A stretch of DNA of 64,000 nucleotides from Leishmania infantum JPCM5 (Eukaryota > Euglenozoa > Kinetoplastea > Trypanosomatida > Trypanosomatidae): contig NC_009404.2 of NCBI RefSeq assembly GCF_000002875.2, forward strand, positions 223,501 through 287,500, read 5' to 3'. The position numbers were made by a program, and so were the translations under genes. Shown here in pieces: positions 19,974 through 30,881 of the stretch. The first letter of the stretch is position 1. The number at the start of each line of letters is the position of its first letter. The notes below the pieces were generated by a model that was not told the origin of the DNA, did no database searches, and saw only the letters and a program-made list of their open reading frames with translations.

Positions 19974-21773
19974 ATGGAGCAGTTCGACTCGGTCAAGACT
20001 ATGATCGACAACCTCCGCTCCGAGGACCCGGAGGCGCGCCTGAGCAGCATGCGCGGCATCCACCTCATCAGCACCACGCTGGGCCCCGAGCGTACCCGTG
20101 ACGAACTCCTCTTGTACCTCACGGACTACCTCGACGACAACGACGAAGTGCTGCGCGTGTTCGCGAACGCGCTGGGGACGATGCTACCGGAGGTGGGAGG
20201 CGTAGAGTACACCGGCAGTCTTCTGGCTCCACTGGAGATCCTGGGTAGCCTGGACGAGGTCACCGTACGCGACGAGGCTGTCGCATCCCTCCAGCTCATT
20301 GGCAGCCAACTCTTCTCGCCGGGCAGCACCACGGGCAGCAGCAGTGCGTCTTCCGCCGACAACAAGCGCAAGGACTCGAATGCGAAGGCACAAGGTGAAT
20401 TCATAGGCATGGTCCGCCGCCTCGGCGAAGGGATGCCGCAGTGTCGCAGCACCGCCTGCTCGCTCATCTCGACCGTCTACCCCTGCGTCGACGCCAGCAC
20501 GCGCGCCGACTTGATGAAGCTTTTCCAGAAGCTGTGCGAGGACGACGAAATCCTCGTTCGGCGCGCCGCATGCATTGCCATGGGCAAACACCTCGCCGGC
20601 GTACTTGGTTCGAAGGGGTGCTCGGAGCTGGTGCCGGTGCTGAACGCGTTTGCAAAAGACGAAAGCGACGGCGTGCGCCTGCAGGCGGTGGCGACGTGCG
20701 CGTCCCTGCTGCAGGTGCTCCCTGAGACGCAGCACTCAGCTATCCTGTTAGCAGTTCGCTCTCTCTCGTCGGACAGCTCGTGGCGCGTTCGTTACATGAC
20801 GGCAGACTCGTTAGGCAACCTCGCGGCTGCTCTCTCGCCACCGGACGTCGTGAAGTATGCTGTGCCGGTGTTTCGCTCCTTGTGCCAGGACTCAGAGCCG
20901 GAGATCCGTGCGTCGGCGGTGTTCAACATGGCGAACGTGCTTGCCGCTTGCCGAGACGCGACCGGCAAGAAGGACATCCTCGTGACCGGTACTCGACTTG
21001 TCTCTGATGACGTCAGCCACGTCCGCATGAGCCTCGCGAGCGCCGTTCTGAAGTCCGTCGCGCACGTGGCAAAAGATCTCTGGGGCACTACCATCGTCCC
21101 AGCGTGCACCGCACTGCTGCGGGACGCGGAGGCGGATGTGCGACTGGCACTCGTGTCCGGTTTTAGTTCCATGGGCAACACCCCGGAGGCGAAGGAGCTG
21201 GCGCCAAGCCTGGTCCCTGTTGTCATCAGCCTCGCTGCGGATTCAAAATGGCGTGTGCGGGAGGTGGTTGTCGCACAGGTGCCCTACGTGATCACCTCGC
21301 TGGGGCGGAGCGCAGAGCAGGTGCTGCAGGTATGTGTAAACCGTCTGACCGACCGCGTCGCCGCCATCCGTGACGCCGCAGTGCAGTCGTGCTGCAAGCT
21401 GGTGGCCGAGCACGGGAGTGGCTGGGCCGCCTCGACGCTCCTGCCACAGGTGCAGACTCTTGTGACGGACTCCAACTACCTCCATCGAGTCGCGCTCTGC
21501 CATCTGTACGCGGCCCTTGCGAACGTCGCCGCTTTCGACGCGGCTACATGTGAGTCGGCGCTGTGGCCGCAGCTTGTCATACTGCACAAGGATGCCGTGC
21601 CAAATGTGCGTCTGAACGTGGCCAAGGCGATCATGGCGCTCAGCCGCGCTGACAAGATCCCCTCGCGAGTAGCAAAGCCGGTGCTGAGGGCCCTCAGTGA
21701 AGACGCTGAGGTGGACGTGTGCGACGCGGCGGTAGCGGCGCCGGCGCTGAAGTCCTCCATGTCGAAGAAGTAG
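19974..21773 (+). CDS. Protein phosphatase 2A 65 kDa scaffold subunit A
   Basis: 599 residues, close to the roughly 590 of animal PR65. It is built entirely of HEAT repeats, with the recurrent pattern of two helices and conserved Asp/Val/Arg at repeat turns (for example VRRAACIAMGKHL, WRVRYMTADSLGNLA, EIRASAVFNMANVL, WRVREVVVAQVPYVI). The family forms the horseshoe scaffold that holds the PP2A catalytic subunit and a variable B subunit. A Ser/Lys-rich insertion at about 120-142 (SSSASSADNKRKDS) interrupts an early repeat and looks lineage-specific. The frame is open upstream to 19773, but without an ATG, so the start MEQFDSVKTM is chosen. Family assignment is strong. Confidence 0.95.
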   Translation: MEQFDSVKTMIDNLRSEDPEARLSSMRGIHLISTTLGPERTRDELLLYLTDYLDDNDEVLRVFANALGTMLPEVGGVEYTGSLLAPLEILGSLDEVTVRDEAVASLQLIGSQLFSPGSTTGSSSASSADNKRKDSNAKAQGEFIGMVRRLGEGMPQCRSTACSLISTVYPCVDASTRADLMKLFQKLCEDDEILVRRAACIAMGKHLAGVLGSKGCSELVPVLNAFAKDESDGVRLQAVATCASLLQVLPETQHSAILLAVRSLSSDSSWRVRYMTADSLGNLAAALSPPDVVKYAVPVFRSLCQDSEPEIRASAVFNMANVLAACRDATGKKDILVTGTRLVSDDVSHVRMSLASAVLKSVAHVAKDLWGTTIVPACTALLRDAEADVRLALVSGFSSMGNTPEAKELAPSLVPVVISLAADSKWRVREVVVAQVPYVITSLGRSAEQVLQVCVNRLTDRVAAIRDAAVQSCCKLVAEHGSGWAASTLLPQVQTLVTDSNYLHRVALCHLYAALANVAAFDAATCESALWPQLVILHKDAVPNVRLNVAKAIMALSRADKIPSRVAKPVLRALSEDAEVDVCDAAVAAPALKSSMSKK

Positions 21774-23328
21774 AAACCTAGCAAGCAGCGAGGCGGTCAT
21801 AGAGGGAGATGAGAGCACCGCATACAAGTGGAGAGAGTTGTGCAGTGGAAGGGGAGGAGAAAGCAGAAGGAGCGCGCTGCGACGGCAGCCGACATTGCCG
21901 GTGCTTGCGTCCCTCGCCCCCACCCTCCCTCTCTGTGTGGTGCTGCTGTTTAAGAGTATATAAAAAAACACAAAAGGAGGCCCTTTCCGTTCCTATGCGG
22001 CATCTTTTCCACTCATTCATCGTGCTTACGCGCCCGCCCCCTGGAGCAGAAACCTGGAGTGAGGAGGGGTGAAGCGGAGGTGGAGAAAGGGGATAAGACA
22101 TGGATGGTGCGCTCCTAATGCAGAGGCACATGTGTGTATGCGTATATGCGGTCATGGAGCACCTCCTCTCGGCCTCTCGGTGTCTGCCGGCGTGCGTGCT
22201 TCGATGTGAAGATTCGTGTTCGTTTGCCTGCACACGCGTGACCGTTTCCACTTTGTGTGCGTGCGTGTGCTTGATTAGATCGACCTCCGTTAACTTCCGA
22301 CGCTGTTCCATGTCTCCGTTGTTGTTCTGGTGGTGTGTGACGGGTTCTCCCGTCACGCCCTCTAATTCCGTTTCTCTCCTTTTTCCAGGGTGCGCGCCAC
22401 CTCGTCAGCACAACGCCAGAGCGTGTACAAAGTCAACAAAAAAGATCCGCCCGCCCCTCCCCCATTATCCGCTCTCGGACCCCTCCCCTGCCGTGGATGT
22501 GCACCGAGCGAGGAGGCGCTGGCACGCGCGCACACGCGATAACTGTCGAAGGGCATCAAACGAGATGCATGATACATGGATGCACAGCGTGATGTTAGCT
22601 CGCACATACACGCTCACACACAACGAGCGGTAACTCCCCCCCCGATGGCTGGCGGCCCTTTCCACCCTCGCGCTCGGGCCTTTCTCGCGTGCTTACACGG
22701 CTTGTTTTGTCGCTCGTGACTACGGCACCAGCGCAGCGGTAGCAGCCGCAGCGGATGGGAGCCAGAATTGCGTAGAAGGATCACGACAGGCCTGTTCACG
22801 CCCCCTTCCCCCACGCACCCCTCCTTTCTTCCCTGCCCAGGAGCGCTTAGTCGATTTGTTGCTCTTCCATGTCCGACCCGCGGCTTCCCCACGGGACTCC
22901 TTCCTACCCCTCCGCCTCCCTCCCCTCTCTCTACTTTTCCCTTCGGTCCTCACCCCTGGGTGGGAAACGCGCGCGGATGCCACCAACACGCTCATGCCTG
23001 TCTGTGAACACCGACAGCAGGTATCTCCTTCCCCTCTCCCTCCCCCTCCCTCTCCCCTCTCTCCCTTCTGCATTTCACTGAGTGGGCAGACAACGCAAGC
23101 GCTCTGCTGGGTGGAAGTGTCCCTGCGGGTTTGTGCGCGTGCGTTCGTGCGTGTATCTGTGTGTGTATGTGTATATGCGCATCCGAAGAATCCGTAGTGT
23201 ACTGGAAGGTGCAGCGCGCAGACCACTCCAGGCCGTACAACAAGTAGCGCGCCAATTCAACGGGTAACAAGACGCACATTCGGCGCCGAAGGACTGAGCT
23301 GTGGCGGACGGTGGCGTTACGGCAAGAG
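21774..23328. other. Intergenic spacer
   Basis: No gene seen. It holds C/T-rich tracts (about 21909-21932, 22800-22835 and 23025-23077) and short TG stretches. Presumed UTR sequence. Confidence 0.55.
23025..23082 (+). promoter_or_regulatory. Candidate trans-splice acceptor for the 248-residue protein
   Basis: A long, nearly pure C/T tract of about 50 bases is followed by AG at 23081-23082, which would give a leader of about 246 bases before the ATG at 23329. A later AG could be used instead. Confidence 0.4.
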
Positions 23329-24075
23329 ATGCTACGTCGCACACTCGCCCACTGTAACAGGCCGAAAGGCCCGCCAGGGCTGCGGCCCGGGAAGGAGTAC
23401 CGCCTTACCGTTCCGTATCGCAGCGAGGTGACAATGATCCGTCAGGCCGGCTTGAAGAAGTTCAACAGCAACATCCGCGAGCTCTTCAAGAAGCCGTTGG
23501 AGCAGAACAACATCAAGGCTGTGCCACGTGACCTGGGTGAGCTGCCCCGCAACTACGTTGTGAAGCTGCTCTTCTTTCACCAGCCGATTCGCCTGCTTGA
23601 CCTGTGGGAGCTGTGCAAGCAACACAACGACGTCCCCCTCGACTCTGCGCGGCACCTGCGCCTCGTGCTCAAAATTGCGAAGCTGCAGAAGTGGGTGTAC
23701 GCAGAGAAAAATCAGACAGACAACCTGTACTACTACTACGTGCACCAGAGCCGCACACATGAGGTGCAACAGATGGTGCGGCAGGACGAGGTTGTGAAGC
23801 GAGCGCGGGAAACCGAGGTAAAGGTGCAGGCGATGCGAAAGGAAGAGGAGCGTCAGGCACGCCAGGCGCAGAGCCTTGATGACCGCATCATCGCCCTGCA
23901 GAACACGCTAGTGAGCAACGTGGGTCACATACGCGCCTTTGACCCCGCCTTCGTCGATGCCAAACCCTACGCCATGGAGTCTGGGGCGGTGAACTGCGCG
24001 TGGCACTGGGAGCGGGCAGCCGATGCGGCGGCACAGAGCTCGTTTTCTCACGCCGAAGAGAGCTCGAAGCCGTGA
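23329..24075 (+). CDS. Conserved-looking small protein, probably mitochondrial
   Basis: 248 residues from the first ATG; the frame is open further upstream but only with a GTG. The N-terminus (MLRRTLAHCNRPKGPPG) is Arg-rich, without acidic residues for about 20 positions, which fits a short trypanosomatid mitochondrial import signal. Residues about 65-145 form a compact, well-ordered block (LPRNYVVKLLFFHQPIRLLD, then LVLKIAKLQKWVYAEKN) that may be a winged-helix-like fold. A charged helix follows at about 155-190 (KEEERQARQAQSLDDR). I do not recognise the family. The basic character and length would suit a mitochondrial ribosome or RNA-processing component, but that is a guess. Third-position bias and clean ends make the gene real. 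Confidence 0.8.
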   Translation: MLRRTLAHCNRPKGPPGLRPGKEYRLTVPYRSEVTMIRQAGLKKFNSNIRELFKKPLEQNNIKAVPRDLGELPRNYVVKLLFFHQPIRLLDLWELCKQHNDVPLDSARHLRLVLKIAKLQKWVYAEKNQTDNLYYYYVHQSRTHEVQQMVRQDEVVKRARETEVKVQAMRKEEERQARQAQSLDDRIIALQNTLVSNVGHIRAFDPAFVDAKPYAMESGAVNCAWHWERAADAAAQSSFSHAEESSKP

Positions 24076-24565
24076 GAGTGGAAAGCAGTCTCCTTTCCCC
24101 CACCCCGCTGGTCGGCTGTGTGCGTGCATCCGCCGCGTCGCGTTCCTGCCGTTAAGGCTGTCTGTAGGGTCATGACTGTGCAAACGGACGCGGAGAGATG
24201 TAGATGTGCGGGCAAGCGCACGGCTCGTTTATTCTCTTCCGCTGGGTAGGGTGCGCTTCCGTGCCGCTCGCGACACCCTTCCCCCTCCCTGCCGCGGTGG
24301 TGCGTTTGTTGGTATTACGTGCATGAGTGTGTGTGTGTGTGTGTGTGGCGTGTGGCTCGTTACGGTATGCGCCATGATAAAAACGACATTGGCAGAGAGT
24401 AATCGAAAGAAAGAAACCCTCGGTGGGCTGCCCTTCAGGAAGGATCGAAGATGGTGATCGTGATGGGAATCCCCCCCTCCCTCCCCTCCTCCTCCCTCTC
24501 ACTGCGAGCGAACACGAACACGCAGATCCAACAGGTGCGACCGTTTCGTTTGTGGGTCGTGCAAC
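24076..24565. other. Intergenic spacer
   Basis: Pyrimidine tracts and a (TG)n run at about 24328-24348; no gene seen. It runs directly into the retroposon-like segment. Confidence 0.5.
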
Positions 24566-25080
24566 CCTTTTTTCATCATGTCGCCAACCACGAGCCCACT
24601 CTACCCCCCACTCCCACCCCACACACCTTATTCGCAGGCAGCCTCACAGCTGCTTCCCCATGATGCCTGGAGCCACCCCTGGTACATCCCCCCTCTGATG
24701 GGGCAGACTCTCCACACCACTGAACAGTGAGGACCGTGTGGGATACGCTCAAGTCACGCCGCCGCAGTGCCATCCAGGACCTGGCCGCCGACATCAGCAG
24801 CGATACATCGCTCTGACCTTCCGCACCCCATGGAGGCCTAGCCCTGCCGCCACCAGAAGTGGTTTGGCATTTGGGCAGGGGATATGAGGTGTGTGTGTGT
24901 GTGTGAAGTGGGGAAGGTGACTGCTTGGCTTCTCCCACAGAGAGTGGGTGTGCTTGATCCTGAGGTGCGACGCACTGCTGGGCGGTGTCGCCCCGTCGTG
25001 AGGGTGCACGTGAGAGGGCCCAGAACAAACAAGGGCGAGTGGGTGGAGAAGCAGACGAGTCGGCAACCGGCACCGTGGTA
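24566..25080 (-). mobile_element. SIDER-like short degenerate retroposon
   Basis: About 515 bases of GC-rich, non-pyrimidine sequence embedded in a low-complexity spacer. Composition changes sharply at both edges, and an internal (TG)n sits at 24890-24905. Read on the minus strand it ends in GATGAAAAAAGGG, an A-rich tail, which suggests minus orientation. Length, position in a presumed 3' UTR and tail fit Leishmania SIDER elements, which are extinct retroposons of the ingi/L1Tc clade, often placed in 3' UTRs and linked to mRNA instability. I recognise the texture rather than a verified consensus, so the assignment is tentative. Confidence 0.45.
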
Positions 25081-25524
25081 GATGTCTCCTTCCCGTCCAG
25101 GGAACTTTTCCGTCTTCGTTTCGCTCTTGCATCACTCCTCCGATCTATGCATGACGCTTTCTCTACGGGAATGCCTCACATACGCGGCTCTGAAGCCCCT
25201 CTTCCCCACATTCTTCTCCTCTCCAAGGTGCCTCCTACGCCGAGGTTAGTTCTCCTTATCCTTTTTATTTCCGCCCTTCTCTGTGACTCTCTACGCTGGT
25301 GATCTGCGTGCATAGCTTTTTGTTTGGTTGATTTCGCGTTGATTGTGTGGAAGGGCGCGCGCGCGAGTGGGAGTGTGAGTGCATAGTGCGTGGAAGCGCC
25401 TCCTTCATCCCTCTCCCTCTTCCCCTTCCCGCCCAATCTCTCTCTCTCTCTCGGCCTCTTATTAGTCTTATAATCTGCGTTACCGTTTGCCTTCTCTTCG
25501 TTTTTGGATCTTGGCACCAGCGGA
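25081..25524. other. Spacer with pyrimidine tract before the Hikeshi gene
   Basis: A C/T-rich tract at about 25405-25460 precedes AG candidates at 25464-25465 and 25519-25520. The latter is only four bases from the ATG, so the former is likelier as the spliced-leader acceptor. Confidence 0.45.
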
Positions 25525-26172
25525 ATGCAGTGGCAGCAGGCGCCGCCGGGGATAGCAGCCCCCTACACGGCGGCACCCAGTAGCACATCACCGCCCCTCT
25601 TCGGTGTAATCATTCCCGGCTACCCCGTACAGACTGACATCTCCCCAGTCGACACCGGGCGGTGGGTCGTCTACCTCGGTGTCGCACCAGAAAGTTTTGT
25701 CGTGTTTCTCACCATGTCAGAGCCGCTCCCTCCCGGCCACGGCATCGGCCTCTTTCTCGCGCGCGAGGACACGATGAGTTTTCAGTATGTTGGCGCCCTG
25801 ACCCAGCAGCGGGCAAGCTTTATCGTTGAAGTCCCCGCTGTCTTTTTGAATGCCGCCCAGCCAATCCGTATCGTTCTCGGGCTGGCACTGGAGCGGGAAG
25901 AGGAGCTGAAGAACCTCGGCTTCACGCACGAGCAGCCGTTGCAGCAATCGCAGGCAGCCACCAAGGTCGCCATCGCCGAGCGAATTCTCGAGGATCTGTA
26001 TGGCTTCGTCGTGAGCTACGCCCGCACAATCACCTTGGGCGGCGGTAGCGGCACCAATGACGTTACCTCTATCGAGCCTGGCGACTATGTCGTGATGCCA
26101 ACGTCCTTTGTGGACAAGTGGCGCGCACGCCTGCAGTCAAAAATAACAAAAGACAACGCCTTCTGGACATAG
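25525..26172 (+). CDS. Hikeshi/OPI10 family nuclear import carrier
   Basis: 215 residues, near the 197 of human Hikeshi. The N-terminal domain has FGVIIPGYPVQTDISPVD (about 26-43) followed by a strand-rich region with VVFLTMSEPLPPGHGIGLFL and FQYVGALT, matching the Hikeshi order FG-x(2)-G...V-x-F...P.P.G.G...LG. The C-terminal helical part (about 150-215) has AERILEDLYGFVVSYA and closes with VDKWRARLQSK and a terminal aromatic FWT, as in the family. Hikeshi carries Hsp70 into the nucleus under heat stress; that role here is inferred from homology. A low-complexity Ala/Pro leader of about 20 residues precedes the domain. The frame is open upstream only with TTG, so the ATG at 25525 is used. 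Confidence 0.85.
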   Translation: MQWQQAPPGIAAPYTAAPSSTSPPLFGVIIPGYPVQTDISPVDTGRWVVYLGVAPESFVVFLTMSEPLPPGHGIGLFLAREDTMSFQYVGALTQQRASFIVEVPAVFLNAAQPIRIVLGLALEREEELKNLGFTHEQPLQQSQAATKVAIAERILEDLYGFVVSYARTITLGGGSGTNDVTSIEPGDYVVMPTSFVDKWRARLQSKITKDNAFWT

Positions 26173-29100
26173 GCTCGAACGCGATGCCAAAAAGGGCGGC
26201 CGCACGGCGGTGAGAAAGAGCGGGGAGAGTGCGGCAGCAAACGGGAGAGCAGCACCTTCTCACCGTCAAGCGCGCGTGTGCGCCGTGTGAAGTGCACTGA
26301 CCCGACCCCTTTCCTCGTAGAGCTCTTCCTTCTCTCTCTTTTGAGGGCTCATTTTCTCATTCTGCTGTTGTCGTTAGCGCACAAAAAAAAAGGTGGAGGG
26401 GAGAAGTGCGTAGTGTATGGGCGCGCTGCTCTCGCTCAACGACAGCTGCCGTCGCTACGATCGCGTGCGACCTTGACGCGCAGTTTTGCGGTCTGCACAG
26501 GCAATGGCCGTTGTCAGGCTCGATCTGTGCCTCCCTCCTCCTCCTTCCTCCCTCCCTCCTCTCCCGCTCTCGCTTTTGCGTGTTTTTACTTGCCTGTACG
26601 CACCGCCGCCGTGTGTCTGTCTGCATGTGTGTTACGCTCCCACCTTCTTCCCCCACCCCCTCTTACTCTCTCCGTGTGTGTGGGGGGACGTCCCTGTGTG
26701 TGTAAAGGTCACCGTATCTTTCGAAGGCCTGCGCAGCGTTTTGCTTCTATGGTTCACGGTGCGGGAGCATACGAGGGTTCTCGTTGTTGTTGCTTGCACG
26801 ATCTGATACAACAACGTACGAATCTGAAGGAAGAGGCGAAGAAAGAAGAAAAGAGCACAGAACGAGGGAGGGGCGGGACGCTGTTGCGTGTTGAAGCAAA
26901 TAGAAGATGTCGGAAGGGCCACCCCTCCGATGACAAATCCGTGTCCAACCCTTTTCTCTTCGTCACTCTTTGTGCCCACTCCACCCCCTCTGCGAGCGCG
27001 CTTGCATTGCTTGACAGTGTCCTTCACAGAATCGGCCGCATTCTGGAATCACGTGTCTGTTGTTCTCTCGTTTGAGGTGACGTGCACGCCGCAGTGCACG
27101 TCGAAGCAGCAGGGCCGGTAGCACCACCCTTCTGCCGCTGCGGCTGCTGAGGATTTGGCGCGATTCGCTTCATGTGAGCGAGCCAGCATTACGGTGCCTC
27201 TTCTTATGCTACCCTCTCTACCAATCTGTCTCTCCCCTTCTCCCAACTTCTCTCTCTGCTTTGCTTTTTGATGTGGCTGCGCTGCTGCCGCCGCCAACAC
27301 CACCACCGCTCTCCCACGCGCGCGCACGGCCCCCTCCCCCACCCTCCTCGGCCCCAACACCGCACGCGCAGGTTTGTTTTGTCGTGTTCTTTCCTTCCTT
27401 TCACTTACTTGCCTTCTCTCTTTTCTTTTTCATCGCTTCTCGTTTCTTCGCGCCCCTCTCTCTTCCTTCCTTGCCCTTCCTCTACCTACCTTCCCTTACC
27501 TCCCTTCCTCTGCCCTTCCCCCTCGCTCTCTCCCGTCGTCGGAATCGCCTTTCGTGTGTGTGTGCGTGTGTGTGTCACGGTTGTGTGAAGGTGCTCTTGC
27601 GTGTGCGTCTCGACGGGTGCCAACGAGTGTCGTTGTTGCGCTTTTCTTTTTTTTTTTTGCATATCCCACGAGCGCGTAACATAGCAGCAGAACAAAACAA
27701 GAAGGGAGGAAAAGGGGGAAAAAAGAAGCGTTGAGGGGGAGAATCGAAGAGGCGGCCCTCTTTCTGTTTTCTGAGCAGGCTAGTCTCTCGACGTGCGGGT
27801 GAGAGAAATAAAAGCGAAGCGATTATCGGTGTGAGGTTGCCGTAACGCGCGGATACGCACGCATAGGCACGAGCACGTACGCGCGCCCCTCCCCCCTTCA
27901 CACACGCACACACGCCGGCACGAAGGCGCAGGCGGAACAAAAACAAAGAAGAGGGGAGGGAGAACGTGCGTGGAGAACTCCCCACGCGTTGCTTTTCTGG
28001 CCTCGCGCTCCTCTCACGCTATTTTTTTTTTGTTTTGTTTTGTTTCCACCACCACCACCACCTCTTCACCTTCCTTTGTGCACTGTGGCCTTTGCTGGTT
28101 GTGTTTCGGTGTTTTGTTTGTTTCTGCATTTTGTGCTCGTATAGAGGGGACCCAGCGCTGGATTGGGCTGCTCGTTCTTCTCAGCTCCGCTCTCTCTCTC
28201 TCACCTGTCTGTGCGACCCAACTCCGTTACCTTCACCCCTCTTCCCTCTGCTGATCTCGTCCTCGTTGTCGTTGCATCTCAGTACCCTGCCTTCTCCTTT
28301 TCCCCCTCTTGTGCGCTTGTCTCTCAGACTCCCGTCTTCCTTCCCTCCCCGCCCGTTTTTCTTCTCCCCCCCCCCTCCGCCCACCCACCCCACCCCACCC
28401 ACTCCATCCCCCACTTGGTAGCAGAAGCATACATCTACACAGAGTCTTCCCCTGCCCTCGCAGCCCTTTGGGTTGTCTTTCTGGTTTTTGTCTGGTTTCT
28501 TCGTGCGTTTCTTTTTTTCTGCGTATATATATTATATCGGTGCGAACCAACGCCCCACCAACGCACCTATACCTTACATCTATACGCACACGCGCCAGCG
28601 GGTAGGGGGGATACAGAGAGAGAGAGGTGCTAGAATCCAAGCTCTCTTGAGGTTCCAGCTCCCTCTCTGTGTGTGAGCTTGCTTGTGTGTGTGTGTGCGT
28701 TTTATCCCCCATCCCTCCTCCTTCGGCCTACATCTCTTCACTGCTTTTCCTCTCCACAATCGGCATCTCTTACATCAGACCCCCTCCCCTCCCCACCTAC
28801 CGCGACTCCCCAGCGCTTTTTAATCACTCTCCTTCCTCTCTAACGCCCTCTCGCCCTCCCTTACCCCTCACCCCTGCTTCTCTGCATTCATTTCGTTGTT
28901 CTTTTTGACCTGCGAGCCTATACGCTGGCAGGAAGCAAAATACGCGATACACGGGAGGGGCCGAGCAAGCGAGATTGAGCGAGAGACGGAGCGAGTACAC
29001 CTCTCACACCAAGACAAGCACTCTCGAAAACGCAGTCGCCGTGCTTGCAAAGACATCAACCACGAAAAAAAAAGAATTTCCTTTCCCGTGCTCCGTTTTT

Positions 29101-30881
29101 TCCCGTTTTCTTACCGGTTTTGTTTTGTAGTAGTAGTGCTTGGAGAAACGGGAGAGAAAGCGCCGTGCGCCCTCCCCTTGTTTTGTTTGGTGTGCTTGTC
29201 TTGGCTCCTCTTATCGCCCCCCCCCCCTTCTCTCTCGCTATCTTCACGCCCGCCCACCCCTCACATATCCCCCCGCTCTTCACTTTTTTGGGGGTTTTGT
29301 TGGTTGCTTGTTCTCGTCCCGGCGTTTTGTGTGGTGTGTGTGTGTGTGAGTGTGTGCCCGCAGGAGAGAAAAAGGGAGGGGGAGGCACTGCTGCCGTGAC
29401 GACAGCAGACCGCCGAACAGGATCCAGTGAGCGGTACCGAAGCGAACCCCAGCAAAATAAAGAGGCGAGGGGGGCAGGGAAAAAGTAAGCAAAAAGAAAA
29501 GGGAAGTAAACGCGGGAGAGGGAAGAACCGTCGCCTCGTCGCGTCACTTCACTTCACCTCTCTCTTCCTCCGTTACGGTTGGTGTTTAGCTGGTGCTTGT
29601 GCACGTTCGAGGGCGCTAGCGCCTTTCTCTGAGTGTGGGGCAAGCTCAGGGTGTGTGTGTGTGTGTGTGTGTGTCTGGGGCGTGCGTCCTCTTGCTGCTG
29701 TTCATTTTCTCTCGCGAGTGTAAAACGTAAGCAGCGAGGGAGACGATAAGAAGAAGGCACGAAAACGCGTCGGTGTTTTCGACGAAGACGAACAAGCGCA
29801 CGAGAGACGGAAACGATCGGGTCGTGTACGCCAAACGGGTGTGAGAGAACACAGAATGTGAAAGGGGGAGAGCAGACCGACAAGAACAGCATAAAAAAAA
29901 GGAGGATACACACATTACGGAAATCAAGGAGCATCTCTTATTTCTTGCTTTGGTGTTTCCTAGCGCCCTCGCTCTTTCGATTCGCTTTTTTTGGTTTTAC
30001 GACTGGTGTCCCTTCCCAGCACTCGCCCCTCTTTCCATTTCTCTCTCTCTCTCTGTTGTCCTTTTGCCGCTGCTCGCTGTTCTCATCCCTCTCAAGAGTG
30101 CTCGTCGATCCTTTATTTGTCCGCACGCGTTAAAATAAGCGTGTATCTAAGCTCGCGCGCCTGCGTGCGCCCGTGTTCGTGTGTGTGTGTGGATCCCTGA
30201 CAGGGAAAGGGGGTTGCGTTTACCGAAAGCGTCTTTCCTTCCCTCTCCTCTCTTGTCTGTGTGCCTCACGCCTCCTCGGTCTATTTCTATTTCCGTGTAT
30301 CGTTTGGGTTCACCGTCTACACGTCGTGTCCCGTCGTCGGTCGTATCTGCCGCTCGCACTGTAGGAGTGGGCGCTTTTGTTGTTGTCTTCTCTTTTTATC
30401 TGTTTGTTTCTGCGTGTTTGCGCTTGCGTCGTTGTGCGACCGGCCTTGCCGAGTGTGTGAACACGTGTGCGTGCAGGCGGCGCGTCAAAACGTGTGTTTA
30501 TATATATATATATATCAACACATACATAGCGTCTTATCGATTGCCCGTGTCTGTCCGTCCGTCTGTTGTTGGTGTGGCCCTCTCCTCTTTTGGCTGCCCC
30601 TCCTCCCCTTTTTTTCCTCTTCGTTTCGCGTGTCCCTCTCTCAGCTTGAACCTCGCCTCGTGTGTTCGCTGTTTTTGTTGTTCGTCCCCTGCCTGGCGAA
30701 TCCCTCGCCTTCCCGCCCTCTCCCACACACACGCACGCACACACACACACACATACATACATACACGTACGTAGAGGCCTCCGCACCAGCAGTCCCAGTG
30801 CTTTCACCAAAGAGGCGAAGCCCAGCCAGAGAAAGGCGCGACCTGAACCGAGCGCCCACGAAAAAAAAAGACGAAAAAAAA
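26173..30881. other. Long gene-free spacer (4.7 kb)
   Basis: Dominated by C/T, T-rich and TG-rich tracts; includes (TG)n at 29651-29674 and (TA)n at about 30499-30516. Many open frames exist, but they translate to Ser/Leu/Phe/Pro or Arg/Lys/Glu low complexity and are complementary shadows of the tracts. The right part should be the 5' UTR of the 1338-residue protein. No RNA gene was identified. Confidence 0.55.
30591..30644 (+). promoter_or_regulatory. Candidate trans-splice acceptor upstream of the 1338-residue protein
   Basis: A C/T/T-rich tract is followed by CTCTCAG ending at 30644, leaving a leader of about 237 bases. Other AG sites closer to the ATG are possible. Confidence 0.35.

Noticed and set aside
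30261..30881. In-frame upstream extension of the Gln-rich protein
   Set aside because: It begins with GTG and has no ATG. The translation is low-complexity and includes pyrimidine and TA/CA tracts typical of UTR.
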